Assembly (NCBI GenBank): GCA_001689495.1
Contig: LUJS01000025.1
Location: 14,553-78,552 of the forward strand
Reading direction: 5' to 3'
Origin: Bacteroidales bacterium M8
Lineage (GTDB): Bacteria; Bacteroidota; Bacteroidia; Bacteroidales; Muribaculaceae
DNA length: 64,000 nucleotides
Position 1 is the first letter of the stretch. Every line of letters begins with the position of its first letter. The position numbers were made by a program, and so were the translations under genes. Under the pieces are notes generated by a model. It was given only the letters and a program-made list of their open reading frames with translations. It had not been told where the DNA came from and searched no databases. This document shows positions 1-7,313 of the stretch, one piece after another.

Positions 1-236
1 CAAAAGCCATGGCCATGGCATGGTGGCGCATGAACTATCGCCCGGACGGGCATGCCTCATCGGTCAAGGCCCTCGCATTCGGTCTGTTCAAGGCCTTATG
101 GCTATCCGGCGTCACGGTCGGTCTCTCTGCCGCCACGCTGTCGCCCTCTCCATTCACGTCGACACTCCGCGGAATACGCGATGGCCTGAGAGAAGCCTGC
201 AAGCTCGACTCAAGGCCTTATATCTTCAAGAATTAA
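1..236 (+). CDS. 3' end of a probable glycosyltransferase (partial)
   Basis: The reading frame is open from the left edge to a TAA at 234-236, and that stop overlaps the ATG of the next gene (TAATG), as in a tight operon. About 77 residues are visible. They are basic and moderately hydrophobic, with a RPDGHASSVKAL stretch and a final LRGIRDGLR-like segment of the sort seen at the C-terminus of family-2 glycosyltransferases. The catalytic part lies outside the window, so the family is inferred from the tail and from the downstream glycosyltransferase. It could equally be another glycan-assembly protein. An internal ATG at 9 is in frame but is not a convincing start because coding-like sequence continues upstream of it. 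Confidence 0.5.
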   Translation, partial: KAMAMAWWRMNYRPDGHASSVKALAFGLFKALWLSGVTVGLSAATLSPSPFTSTLRGIRDGLREACKLDSRPYIFKN

Positions 237-1315
237 TGCTGCTCCACGTCATCACGTCCATGCTCACCGGAGGCGCCGAGAAACTCGTCTCCGAACTGTT
301 GCCTCGGTTCAAGGTGGCGGGCATTGATTGTGGCCTTGCCCTGCTCGACGCTGAGCCTACGCCATTCCTGCAGGTCATCGAGGATGCCGGCATAGAGATA
401 TTTGCCCTCGGGCACCGACGCGGCAGCATGTACGACCCACGCGCCATAGCGCGACTGCGACCACTGATGGCAAGGGCCTCGATAGTACATACCCACAATA
501 CCTCGCCGCAATTCTTTGCGGCCGCGGCTTGGCGCAAGGGAGGACCGAAAATGGTGACGACAGAACACAGCACCAACAACAGGCGTCGACGCATCCCGGG
601 ATTCAAGGCCTTGGACAGGGCAATGTATTCGCGTTATGACTCCATCGTATGCTGCAGTCAACCCGTGCACGACACACTCACCGCCTATCTTGGCAAGACC
701 ATGCCGGCAGAGCATATCACGGTCATAAACAACGGCGTCAACCTCGCGCCCTATCTCGCCATCACTCCGCGAAAGCCTGCCGAAACGACGGAAATACTGA
801 TGGTGAGCGCGTTCCGGCCCGAAAAGGATCATCTCACGGCCATGCGCGCATTGGCCTTGCTGCCCGATTGTTTCAGGCTTACATTCGCAGGGGACGGGGC
901 CCTGAGACAACAGACGATGCAGGAGGCCGAGAGGATGGGACTCGCGGGGCGTGTCACGTTCACTGGCAATGTGGCCGACGTCCCGGCGCTGTATCGCAAG
1001 GCCGACATATCGCTGCTCAGCACCAGCCACGAGGGCATGAGCCTGTCTATAATCGAGGCCATGGCATCGGGCGTGCCCCTTGTCGCCTCGGATGTAGACG
1101 GCGTGCGGGGCAATGTGGGCGACGGGGCCATTCTGGTGCCGGGAGCCGATGCCAAGGCGCTCGCCGACACCCTCTCGATGCTGGCCCGGTCGGAGAGCCT
1201 GCGGACAGAGACCGGACGGCGCGGTCGCGAAAACGCCCTGAAATACGACATTGAAAACACGACACAAAAATACATCACACTTTACAACACTTTACACTCT
1301 ACAACTTACAGATGA
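236..1315 (+). CDS. family 4 glycosyltransferase (GT4)
   Basis: A 359-residue GT-B fold glycosyltransferase that should transfer a sugar from a nucleotide donor to a growing glycan at the cytoplasmic membrane face. The N-terminal domain has the LHVITSMLTGGAEKLVSEL acceptor-side motif (residues 2-20). The C-terminal half has the donor-binding region: EILMVSAFRPEKDH, then FAGDGALR, and the GT4 signature STSHEGMSLSIIEAMASGVPLVASDVDG, whose EGMSLSIIEA holds the conserved Glu pair region. The frame is open upstream to position 20, but the ATG at 236 fits the family N-terminus and directly overlaps the preceding stop codon. The last 15 codons lie in a period-7 repeat and look like an accidental tail. 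The stop overlaps the next gene start by ATGA. The exact sugar is unknown. Confidence 0.85.
   Translation: MLLHVITSMLTGGAEKLVSELLPRFKVAGIDCGLALLDAEPTPFLQVIEDAGIEIFALGHRRGSMYDPRAIARLRPLMARASIVHTHNTSPQFFAAAAWRKGGPKMVTTEHSTNNRRRRIPGFKALDRAMYSRYDSIVCCSQPVHDTLTAYLGKTMPAEHITVINNGVNLAPYLAITPRKPAETTEILMVSAFRPEKDHLTAMRALALLPDCFRLTFAGDGALRQQTMQEAERMGLAGRVTFTGNVADVPALYRKADISLLSTSHEGMSLSIIEAMASGVPLVASDVDGVRGNVGDGAILVPGADAKALADTLSMLARSESLRTETGRRGRENALKYDIENTTQKYITLYNTLHSTTYR
1279..1309 (+). repeat. period-7 tandem repeat inside the 3' end of the GT4 gene
   Basis: Units ACTTTAC (1279-1285), ACTTTAC (1289-1295), ACTCTAC (1296-1302) and AACTTAC (1303-1309), with a 3-base spacer after the first. On the other strand the unit reads GTAAAGT. 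The repeat encodes a low-complexity Thr/Leu/Tyr/Asn tail and runs into the stop codon. It belongs to the wider set of 7-9 base periodic repeats found between genes in this window. Confidence 0.6.
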
Positions 1316-2271
1316 AACCACAGCTTTTAAGACTACTGACGGTGTTTGCCGTGCTGCTCTCGGCCGTCGGCGTGACAATCGCGCAAGACAAACCACGCTG
1401 GGCCATACGCGGCACCGGCGACATCAACGCCAAACGCACCAACGACACATACACGCTGGTCAAGTTCGAGACTTTCGGCCCCGAGCTCGAATCCGTGCGC
1501 AGTGACGCCGCCAAGCGACTCCCCGAATATCTGGCGGGCAAATTCGCCCTCAACGCCGCCGACGCCACCGTGACGGAGGATGTCGTTGACGGAACGGACG
1601 CTACATTCAACGGCACCGTGCCCAACAACAGCGAGGGGGACGTCAGGGTGCAGAAAGACTATACCGTCACCTTCGGCGGCATGCGCCCCGCCACGTTCGG
1701 CGCCCGTCTGGTCGACGAGTATGTCAGCTTTGACGAGAATGTCGACGGCTCGTACGACTATACCCTCTACCAGCTCTATGCCGTGCAGCAGAACAGGGAG
1801 ACCGCGCCCGACTACGACAGCTTCTCGTACACCCGCTCGTATCGCGGTCAGGCTCTCGTGCGCTCCATAATCCCCGGACTCGGCCAGTGGTACAAGGGAC
1901 AGGAAACCAAGGCATACTGCATCTGGGGTGCCGAGGCCGTGTTCGTGGCAGGCTCCATCTACTTCAACCACCGGTTCCACAACTATCGCAACGACTATCG
2001 CGACTGCGTTGCTAACGGCGACGGCATATCGGCGGCAAGCTATCACAGCAAGTACAAGAGCTGGCGCACCATGCGCAACATCGCCATCGGCGGCGCCGTT
2101 GCCACATACGTCTACAACCTGCTCGACGCGGCCATCTCCAAGGGTCCCCGTCAGGTGGTGGTGAAGAAAAAGAAAGACAACGCCGTGGCCACCGTGTCGT
2201 TCGGCCCCTCTCTGGTCTATGACCCCTCGACCGTCATGGCTCCCGCCGTTGGCATGACGGTGACATTCTAA
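1312..2271 (+). CDS. secreted or membrane protein with DUF5683-like C-terminal region
   Basis: 319 residues with a clear signal peptide (residues 1-25, ending AVGVTIAQ). The N-terminal half (26-180) is a hydrophilic domain I do not recognise. At about residues 180-275 there is RSIIPGLGQWYKGQ followed by two hydrophobic segments (AYCIWGAEAVFVAGSIYF and IAIGGAVATYVYNLLDA). The P-G-x-G-Q motif between small hydrophobic helices is typical of the DUF5683 family in Bacteroidetes envelope proteins. A lysine-rich stretch VVVKKKKD precedes a final hydrophobic strand. The start overlaps the upstream glycosyltransferase stop (ATGA), and another glycosyltransferase follows 10 bases later, so it belongs to the glycan operon. 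Its function is unknown. Confidence 0.7.
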   Translation: MKPQLLRLLTVFAVLLSAVGVTIAQDKPRWAIRGTGDINAKRTNDTYTLVKFETFGPELESVRSDAAKRLPEYLAGKFALNAADATVTEDVVDGTDATFNGTVPNNSEGDVRVQKDYTVTFGGMRPATFGARLVDEYVSFDENVDGSYDYTLYQLYAVQQNRETAPDYDSFSYTRSYRGQALVRSIIPGLGQWYKGQETKAYCIWGAEAVFVAGSIYFNHRFHNYRNDYRDCVANGDGISAASYHSKYKSWRTMRNIAIGGAVATYVYNLLDAAISKGPRQVVVKKKKDNAVATVSFGPSLVYDPSTVMAPAVGMTVTF

Positions 2272-2281
2272 AGCAACACAG

Positions 2282-3421
2282 ATGAAACTCATCCGCATGT
2301 CCACCGTCGGGCTCTCGCTCGACGTGTTTTGCCGCGGCCTGCTCACCGAGCTCAAGGCCGAGGGATATGACGTCACTGCCCTCTCGTCGCCCGACGCCGA
2401 GCTGGCCCGTCTCGGCGAGCGCGAGGGGGTGCGCACCGTCGGGGTGCGGATGAGGCGCGACATATCCCCCCTCTCAGACCTTGTGTCTCTCGTACGGCTG
2501 ATCAGGGTGATGCGCCGCGAGAAACCCGACATCATACACACCCTCACCCCCAAGGCCGGACTGCTCGGGATGCTTGCGGCATGGATAGCCCGCGTGCCCG
2601 TGAGGGTGCACACCTTCACCGGACTCCTCTTCCCCACCGCCACGGGGCTGAGGCGGCTCCTGCTTATGACCACCGACCGCATCACCTGCATGGCGGCCAC
2701 GCATATCGTGCCCGAGGGCGAGGGTGTCCGCAACGACCTACTCTCGGCAGGCATCACCCGAAAGCCCATGCGCGTGCTGGGCCACGGCAACATCCGCGGC
2801 ATCGACCTCGACCACTACCGTCCCACCGAAAGGATAGAAGCCGAAGCCCTGAATCTGCGCCGCAGGCTCGGGATAACCCCCAACGCGAGGGTGTTGACGT
2901 TTGTGGGACGGTTTGTCAAGGACAAGGGGCTGCGCGAGCTCATCGCGGCCGTTCGCGGCCTCGACTGCGAGCTGGTGCTGGTCGGAGCCCCCGAAGGGGG
3001 ACCCAACGACATCCCCGACACGCTGCTGCACTCCTCGTCCCGCATACATCTCTCGGGTGAATGGGTCGACGACACCCGCCCGTGGCTGGCGATGGCCGAC
3101 GCACTTGTTTTCCCCAGCTATCGCGAGGGATTCCCCAACGTGGTGCTCGAGGCCGGAGCCATGGGCAAGCCCTCGATCGTGACCGACATAAACGGCTCGC
3201 GCGAGATAATCGCCGACGGCGTAAACGGACTCGTGGTGCCTCCACGCGACGCCGACGCCCTGCGCGGTGCCATAGAGCGTTTTCTGGCCATGCCCACCGC
3301 CGAAACGGATCGCATGGGGCGGGCCGCGAGAGAGAATGTCGAGAAAAAATTCTCGCAAACCTACGTCCGGGCCTGTCTCAAGGAATATTATCGCGAAATA
3401 ACATGCTCACCTCACTCTTAG
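2282..3421 (+). CDS. family 4 glycosyltransferase (CapM/PglA-like)
   Basis: 379 residues in a GT-B fold. The N-terminal domain contains IIHTLTPKAGLLGMLAAWIARVP, the HTPKAG-type motif of the CapM/PglA group that adds a hexose or HexNAc to a lipid-linked sugar. The donor half has VLTFVGRFVKDKGLRELI (residues about 201-218) and FPSYREGFPNVVLEAGAMGKPSIVTD with the conserved EGFPNVVLEA motif. It is preceded within 10 bases by the DUF5683-like gene, and its last 19 bases overlap the GNAT gene in another frame. It likely acts on the same polysaccharide as the first glycosyltransferase. Donor and acceptor cannot be read from sequence. Confidence 0.88.
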   Translation: MKLIRMSTVGLSLDVFCRGLLTELKAEGYDVTALSSPDAELARLGEREGVRTVGVRMRRDISPLSDLVSLVRLIRVMRREKPDIIHTLTPKAGLLGMLAAWIARVPVRVHTFTGLLFPTATGLRRLLLMTTDRITCMAATHIVPEGEGVRNDLLSAGITRKPMRVLGHGNIRGIDLDHYRPTERIEAEALNLRRRLGITPNARVLTFVGRFVKDKGLRELIAAVRGLDCELVLVGAPEGGPNDIPDTLLHSSSRIHLSGEWVDDTRPWLAMADALVFPSYREGFPNVVLEAGAMGKPSIVTDINGSREIIADGVNGLVVPPRDADALRGAIERFLAMPTAETDRMGRAARENVEKKFSQTYVRACLKEYYREITCSPHS

Positions 3422-4011
3422 TCAGACTGAAACACTCGTGTCCCATGCTGTGGCGCGGAGTCGAGAACGTCAACTCCACGCTGATGCGCATGCGCTACGA
3501 CAGCCTGCCGCAGTTTGCCGCTCGCGAGGTCGAAGCCCTCAACCTCCGACGCACCGATGGCCTCGCATGGAGCCTCGTGACACCCGACGACGCACCGGCG
3601 CTGTCAGATTTTCTCTGCTCCCTGCCCACCGACAGGCTCGTCTACTTCAACCCCCACCCCTTCGATGCCGCCACCCTCGGGCGCATGGCCTCGGGACGCT
3701 CCTTCGTCATGCTCAAGGTCAGCGATCCGGACGGACGGATAGTAGGCTACCACTTCCTGCGCTGTTTCTGGGTCGGACGCACGTTCCACGGCCTCACGGT
3801 CGCGCCCGACTTCGGAGGCCGCGGCATCGGAGGCGAGATGTGGGCCCTAGGCGCACGCATAGCCGACGCAGCCGGCATGTCGATGCGCGCCACCATATCC
3901 GAGGCCAACCAACCCTCGCTCCGCTCATGCAGCCGCGCCACCCGCTGCACCATCCTCAGCCACCTCGACAACGGCTACCTCCTCGTCGACTGCAAACCGC
4001 TCGATACCTGA
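3403..4011 (+). CDS. GNAT-family N-acetyltransferase
   Basis: 202 residues. The reading frame is open back to 3061, but the ATG at 3403 gives a translational overlap with the preceding glycosyltransferase and a coherent protein. Residues about 55-180 show a GNAT pattern: LVTPDDAPALSDFL at the N-terminal alpha1, a central FVMLKVSDPDGRIVGYHFLRCF strand pair, and LTVAPDFGGRGIGGEMWALGARIA carrying the R-G-x-G-x-G acetyl-CoA pyrophosphate loop, then an SEANQPSLRSC segment. In this glycan operon it probably acetylates an amino sugar, but the substrate is an inference. Two pieces of this gene recur, joined together, at 4338-4398. Confidence 0.8.
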   Translation: MLTSLLVRLKHSCPMLWRGVENVNSTLMRMRYDSLPQFAAREVEALNLRRTDGLAWSLVTPDDAPALSDFLCSLPTDRLVYFNPHPFDAATLGRMASGRSFVMLKVSDPDGRIVGYHFLRCFWVGRTFHGLTVAPDFGGRGIGGEMWALGARIADAAGMSMRATISEANQPSLRSCSRATRCTILSHLDNGYLLVDCKPLDT

Positions 4012-4033
4012 ACCTTTTAATCGGCTGAATGCC

Positions 4034-4345
4034 CTAACGATCTGTAAGGCTATAAGTTTTTCTCCATCCCTCCGAGCATTTAATCCTGTCGGCGACAACA
4101 AGCTGTCTGAGATAGTCAGATGTCCGTGATTGCCTAAGTCCGATAGCCTTGGAAATTGATTTTACATCCGAATCGGGAGAGTCGGCCAAGAAATTGATGA
4201 TTTTATCCTCAACTTCTCCGATTCGTTCCCAATTATCGTTTTTTATCCCCTCGTCACATTCATACGTCATTGCCCACCGGGACAACAGGCTCAGCAACCG
4301 ATTGATTTGTGAATAAGCGATTTCTGGCCATATCCGCCGATGCAC
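4034..4345 (-). CDS. winged-helix DNA-binding ORF, possibly truncated
   Basis: 103 codons from a GTG at 4345, or 78 residues from an internal ATG at 4270. The C-terminal part reads IINFLADSPDSDVKSISKAIGL, then RQSRTSDYLRQLVVADRIKC, ending KTYSLTDR. That is a good winged-helix (MarR/ArsR-like) helix-turn-helix plus wing. The N-terminal part (residues 1-30) resembles the end of a longer protein rather than a true start. Its DNA is clearly more AT-rich than its neighbours, and it lies opposite in direction to the operon. Upstream it runs straight into the scrambled GNAT remnant, so it may be the broken end of an inserted gene. No partner gene is visible. Confidence 0.5.
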   Translation of the reverse strand: MHRRIWPEIAYSQINRLLSLLSRWAMTYECDEGIKNDNWERIGEVEDKIINFLADSPDSDVKSISKAIGLRQSRTSDYLRQLVVADRIKCSEGWRKTYSLTDR

Positions 4346-4398
4346 TGGCGCCTTCAGATTTTCTCGGCTACCTCCTCGTCGACTGCAAACCGCTTTAG
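4338..4398 (+). pseudogene. scrambled remnant of the GNAT gene
   Basis: Bases 4338-4365 match the GNAT gene near 3590-3617 (about 24 of 28 identical, including TCAGATTTTCTC). From 4366 the sequence switches to an exact 29-base copy of 3973-4001, the end of the same gene. The join keeps the frame and encodes ADALAPSDFLGYLLVDCKPL before a TAG. This is a duplicated copy of the acetyltransferase with everything between its early and last codons deleted. It flanks the far side of the AT-rich insert at about 4020-4337. Confidence 0.75.
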
Positions 4399-4894
4399 AT
4401 TAAAGTTTTTTCGGGGGATTTTGGGGTGGGGATTTGGGGATTTGGAGAAAAATGATTAGTTTTGCCGTATCCATCGGGATTGTGCGGACAGAGGTCTGCA
4501 CATCAGACATTTTGTAACTATATTTTCCGGGGCGTGACAATAGACCACAAAGGCCACGATACAGCCCCGGAAGGTGTTATTGAAATTCTTTTCTCTGTCA
4601 TTCAAACTTGGCAGTTAGATATTCGGGCAAGAGGAGGAACGACGGTAACACCACCGCTTGAACATGGGCCGGAAACCGCTCCGCACACACAGGTGTAGCG
4701 TGAGTGATGTGATGCTATACGCCATGCCCCGGGCGGTGGACATGCCATCGGTCTGACTGCAGCCGATGACGCCGGTGAGCTTGCCGGGAAAGGGATGGAG
4801 ATGGAGATGCAGTCCTCACACCGACACACACTAACCAATTCAATCAACAGGCCACTCGACGAGGATTGAGAGTGGCCCCAAATGCCATATCCCC
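4396..4894 (+). other. 499-base noncoding region with several hairpins
   Basis: No convincing gene was found; two short open frames (78 and 81 codons) show no family features. The stretch holds a promoter-like pair (4433-4464) and three hairpins: 4482-4489 with 4494-4501 (8 bp, one G-U, AGAG loop); 4525-4533 with 4564-4572 (perfect 9 bp, 30-base loop); and 4746-4768 (9 bp with one bulged T). If transcribed from 4470 it would be a leader of about 425 bases for the beta-helix operon, or a separate RNA. I could not match it to cobalamin or TPP riboswitches, tmRNA, RNase P or SRP RNA. Confidence 0.5.
4433..4464 (+). promoter_or_regulatory. Bacteroidetes-type promoter
   Basis: TTTG at 4433-4436, 20 bases, then TAGTTTTG at 4457-4464, matching the TTTG / TAnnTTTG consensus and spacing. 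It points into the hairpin-rich stretch ahead of the secreted beta-helix operon. Confidence 0.5.
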
Positions 4895-6652
4895 ATGAAA
4901 CTTCTGCAAACCCTGATCTTGGCCATCGTCACGGCCGCGTGCGCGATGCCGTCGGCGGCTGTCGAAATCACACGCTATGTCAGTGCCACAGGCTCAGGCA
5001 ACGGCCAGAGTCCCGAATCGCCCGCGCCTGATCTCTATGGCGTGCTCAAGCTCTCGCGTCAAGTCGATGCGTTGACCGTCTACGTCACCCCGGGCATCTA
5101 TGAGCTCCCCAACGACGACCCCGACCTCTCGGGGGCATACAAGAACGTCAACCTGTTCGGCGTCAACAATTTCACTGAGATGCTCAATCCCTCGCCCGAG
5201 ATGCGCCCCGTGATACATTGCCTAAACTCGGGATTCGAGTACAGCGCGCTCGTGAACCTGTCTTTTTCGGTGGGCAGCGTCGGCCTCACCAACTGCCGCG
5301 TCATCAACGTGGACATCAGCAAGAACCTGCACATGCTCATGTTTGCCGGACAGTCGTCGGTGTTCCGCAACGTGACCTGCCGGAACATGACCGTCTTTAA
5401 CGCCCATGGCGATGCGTTTCTCGACATTGACAACTGCACGGTCTCGGGCGGCACGGTCGGACTGCAAGTAGAGAACGTCAAGGTATATGCCCACGACTGC
5501 ACCTTCTCGAAGAACTCTGCCGGGGGTGCCGAGATCAAGAGCCTCGGCTCGACGTTCTACAACTGCGACTTCCTGAACAACTCGGGCCGCGGCGGCGCCA
5601 CGGTCTGGGCCCTGTCCAACGACGAGACGACCAACTTCATCAACTGCCGGTTTGAGAACAACACCACCGACAGCAGGGATTATGCCGCAGGCCTGACGGT
5701 GAAGGGGTGTCCCGTCTTCGTGAGAAACTGCCTCTTTCTCGACAACCACGGCTGGGGCAAGCTCATCGACAGCAATGTCGGCGCCTTCATGGACCTTGAC
5801 GCGCGCTTCTGCATAGTCAACTCCTCGTTTCTCAACAATGCCGGCGGCGTCATCACCAAGGCATATCCCACCGACAGGGCCATGTACGACTATCAGTGCT
5901 TCAACACCGTATTCTGGAACAATCAGGGTCTCGAGGTCTCGGCGCCCAACGGCTTTGACGTGAGGATGGCCAACTGTGCCATGACCGGAGGCACGGGCAT
6001 ACCCGAACTCGATGCCGAGCGTGGCATACTCGCCCTGAGCAGCGACATGGACGGCTCTGACCCGTCGCAAAACTATCCGGCGTTCAGCTGGAACGAGGAG
6101 ACCGGACGATATGAGCTCGGCCCCAACTCGGCCCTCATCAACGCCGGTTGCCCGACTCAATACGTTACCGACATATACGGCATGGCACGCTGCCTATATG
6201 GCAAGACCGACATAGGCGCCATCGAATATGTGGGCAAGATCAACATCGACCCCGCGCAGACACCAATGAACATCAACGATGACACCAACGGCTGGGTGGG
6301 AACGACCGAATTCGACGGCACCAAGTACGGATTTGTCTTTGCCGCCGGTAAGTCGCTGTCACCCGACAAGATCGACCCCGAAAAGACCGTGATGCGTTAC
6401 GCCATAGATACCGGAAAACTCTCAGACACCCCCGTACAGAAAGGGGAGGTCCTCGTCACATTCATAGAAGACAGCGGCCAAAAGGTGTATTTTGTCAATA
6501 AATGGAACTCCAAAATATTTGAATGGATTGTAATCGACCGAGTCGAATATACCGGAGCCAAGCCCGTCGTCAAGGCCGTGACCGGCAAGCCGGGCGTGAT
6601 CACCGTGACCGCTAACGGCAAGACCAGAACATTCGATACGACACAGCAATGA
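4895..6652 (+). CDS. secreted right-handed parallel beta-helix protein
   Basis: 585 residues with a signal peptide (MKLLQTLILAIVTAACAMPSAA). Residues about 28-440 show repeated short rungs rich in N-C and N-S pairs (for example LTNCRVINVDIS, FRNVTCRNMTVF, FLDIDNCTVSGG, FYNCDFLNNSG, FINCRFENNTT, FVRNCLFLDNHG), the pattern of a pectate-lyase-type parallel beta-helix. The solenoid closes with ALINAGCPTQYVTDIYGMAR and KTDIGAIEYVG, the usual closing motif of choice-of-anchor Q type proteins. Residues about 445-585 form a separate C-terminal domain I do not recognise. No catalytic residues can be assigned, so it may bind or cleave polysaccharide, or be adhesive. It is the first gene of a tight operon; the stop overlaps the next start by ATGA. 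Confidence 0.8.
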   Translation: MKLLQTLILAIVTAACAMPSAAVEITRYVSATGSGNGQSPESPAPDLYGVLKLSRQVDALTVYVTPGIYELPNDDPDLSGAYKNVNLFGVNNFTEMLNPSPEMRPVIHCLNSGFEYSALVNLSFSVGSVGLTNCRVINVDISKNLHMLMFAGQSSVFRNVTCRNMTVFNAHGDAFLDIDNCTVSGGTVGLQVENVKVYAHDCTFSKNSAGGAEIKSLGSTFYNCDFLNNSGRGGATVWALSNDETTNFINCRFENNTTDSRDYAAGLTVKGCPVFVRNCLFLDNHGWGKLIDSNVGAFMDLDARFCIVNSSFLNNAGGVITKAYPTDRAMYDYQCFNTVFWNNQGLEVSAPNGFDVRMANCAMTGGTGIPELDAERGILALSSDMDGSDPSQNYPAFSWNEETGRYELGPNSALINAGCPTQYVTDIYGMARCLYGKTDIGAIEYVGKINIDPAQTPMNINDDTNGWVGTTEFDGTKYGFVFAAGKSLSPDKIDPEKTVMRYAIDTGKLSDTPVQKGEVLVTFIEDSGQKVYFVNKWNSKIFEWIVIDRVEYTGAKPVVKAVTGKPGVITVTANGKTRTFDTTQQ

Positions 6653-7296
6653 TAAAGAAAACCCTTTTGGCGGCAGTGGCCATGACGGCCGCTGCCGGCC
6701 TTTCGGCCCAAGTGGCCGACAATGTACAGTACAGGACCGAGGGAGACAACATCATCGTGACCTACGATCTCTCTGCCCCGGCCCACATAACCCTGTTCTT
6801 GTCCGAGAAGGGTGGCGACTGGACCATCCTCGACAAGGTGAGCGGCGACGTGGGCCCCGGTGTCGACGCCGGACAGCGTTCGATAACGTGGGATGTGTTT
6901 GCCGAGCGCCCCAAAGGGATCACCGGCAATGTGCGTTTCTTGGTCAAGCCCAACTGGAGCGAGCCGTCGATGGACAACCTGCCGAATGGCTGGAGCGCCT
7001 ACGGAACGGTCATCAACGGCACCAAGGCATATACGGTCTACAAGTCGAACTATACCGCGCATTATGCCGGAGACTTCCGCAAGGGCACATGGGCCTCGGC
7101 CACGGACAACATCACGTTTGACGCCTACCTCAAGGAGTACGACTACATGACCGGCAAGACCAGAGACATCTTCATAGAACACTGGACCGGACGTGTCGCA
7201 CGCAAGGACAGCTCTATGGGCGACAAGATACCGTCATACCGCCTGAGCGTCGACAAGAAAGGCAACCTGCGTCTTGACGGCAAGCAAGTATTCTGA
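6649..7296 (+). CDS. secreted Ig-like domain protein
   Basis: 215 residues, with a signal peptide (residues 1-20, ending GLSAQ). Residues about 24-105 match a small beta-sandwich common in Bacteroidetes secreted proteins: IIVTYDLSAPAHITLFLS, then VSGDVGPGVDAGQRSITWDV, then VRFLVKP. This pattern often accompanies formylglycine-generating-enzyme-like or caspase-like domains. The remaining 110 residues are hydrophilic and unrecognised. It overlaps the beta-helix gene by 4 bases, and the caspase gene follows 17 bases later, so the three are probably co-expressed and exported together. No enzymatic role is visible. Confidence 0.7.
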   Translation: MIKKTLLAAVAMTAAAGLSAQVADNVQYRTEGDNIIVTYDLSAPAHITLFLSEKGGDWTILDKVSGDVGPGVDAGQRSITWDVFAERPKGITGNVRFLVKPNWSEPSMDNLPNGWSAYGTVINGTKAYTVYKSNYTAHYAGDFRKGTWASATDNITFDAYLKEYDYMTGKTRDIFIEHWTGRVARKDSSMGDKIPSYRLSVDKKGNLRLDGKQVF

Positions 7297-7313
7297 CCAC
7301 TCAAACCCAAGTC

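Noticed and set aside
3061..3402. Upstream extension of the GNAT gene
   Set aside because: The extension is an out-of-frame shadow of the preceding glycosyltransferase; the protein makes sense only from ATG 3403.
4396..4894. Cobalamin or TPP riboswitch, tmRNA, RNase P or SRP RNA in this spacer
   Set aside because: None of the conserved boxes of these RNAs (for example GCCACTG, CTGAGA, tmRNA tag ends, GGAAGCAGC) could be found; only hairpins without a match.
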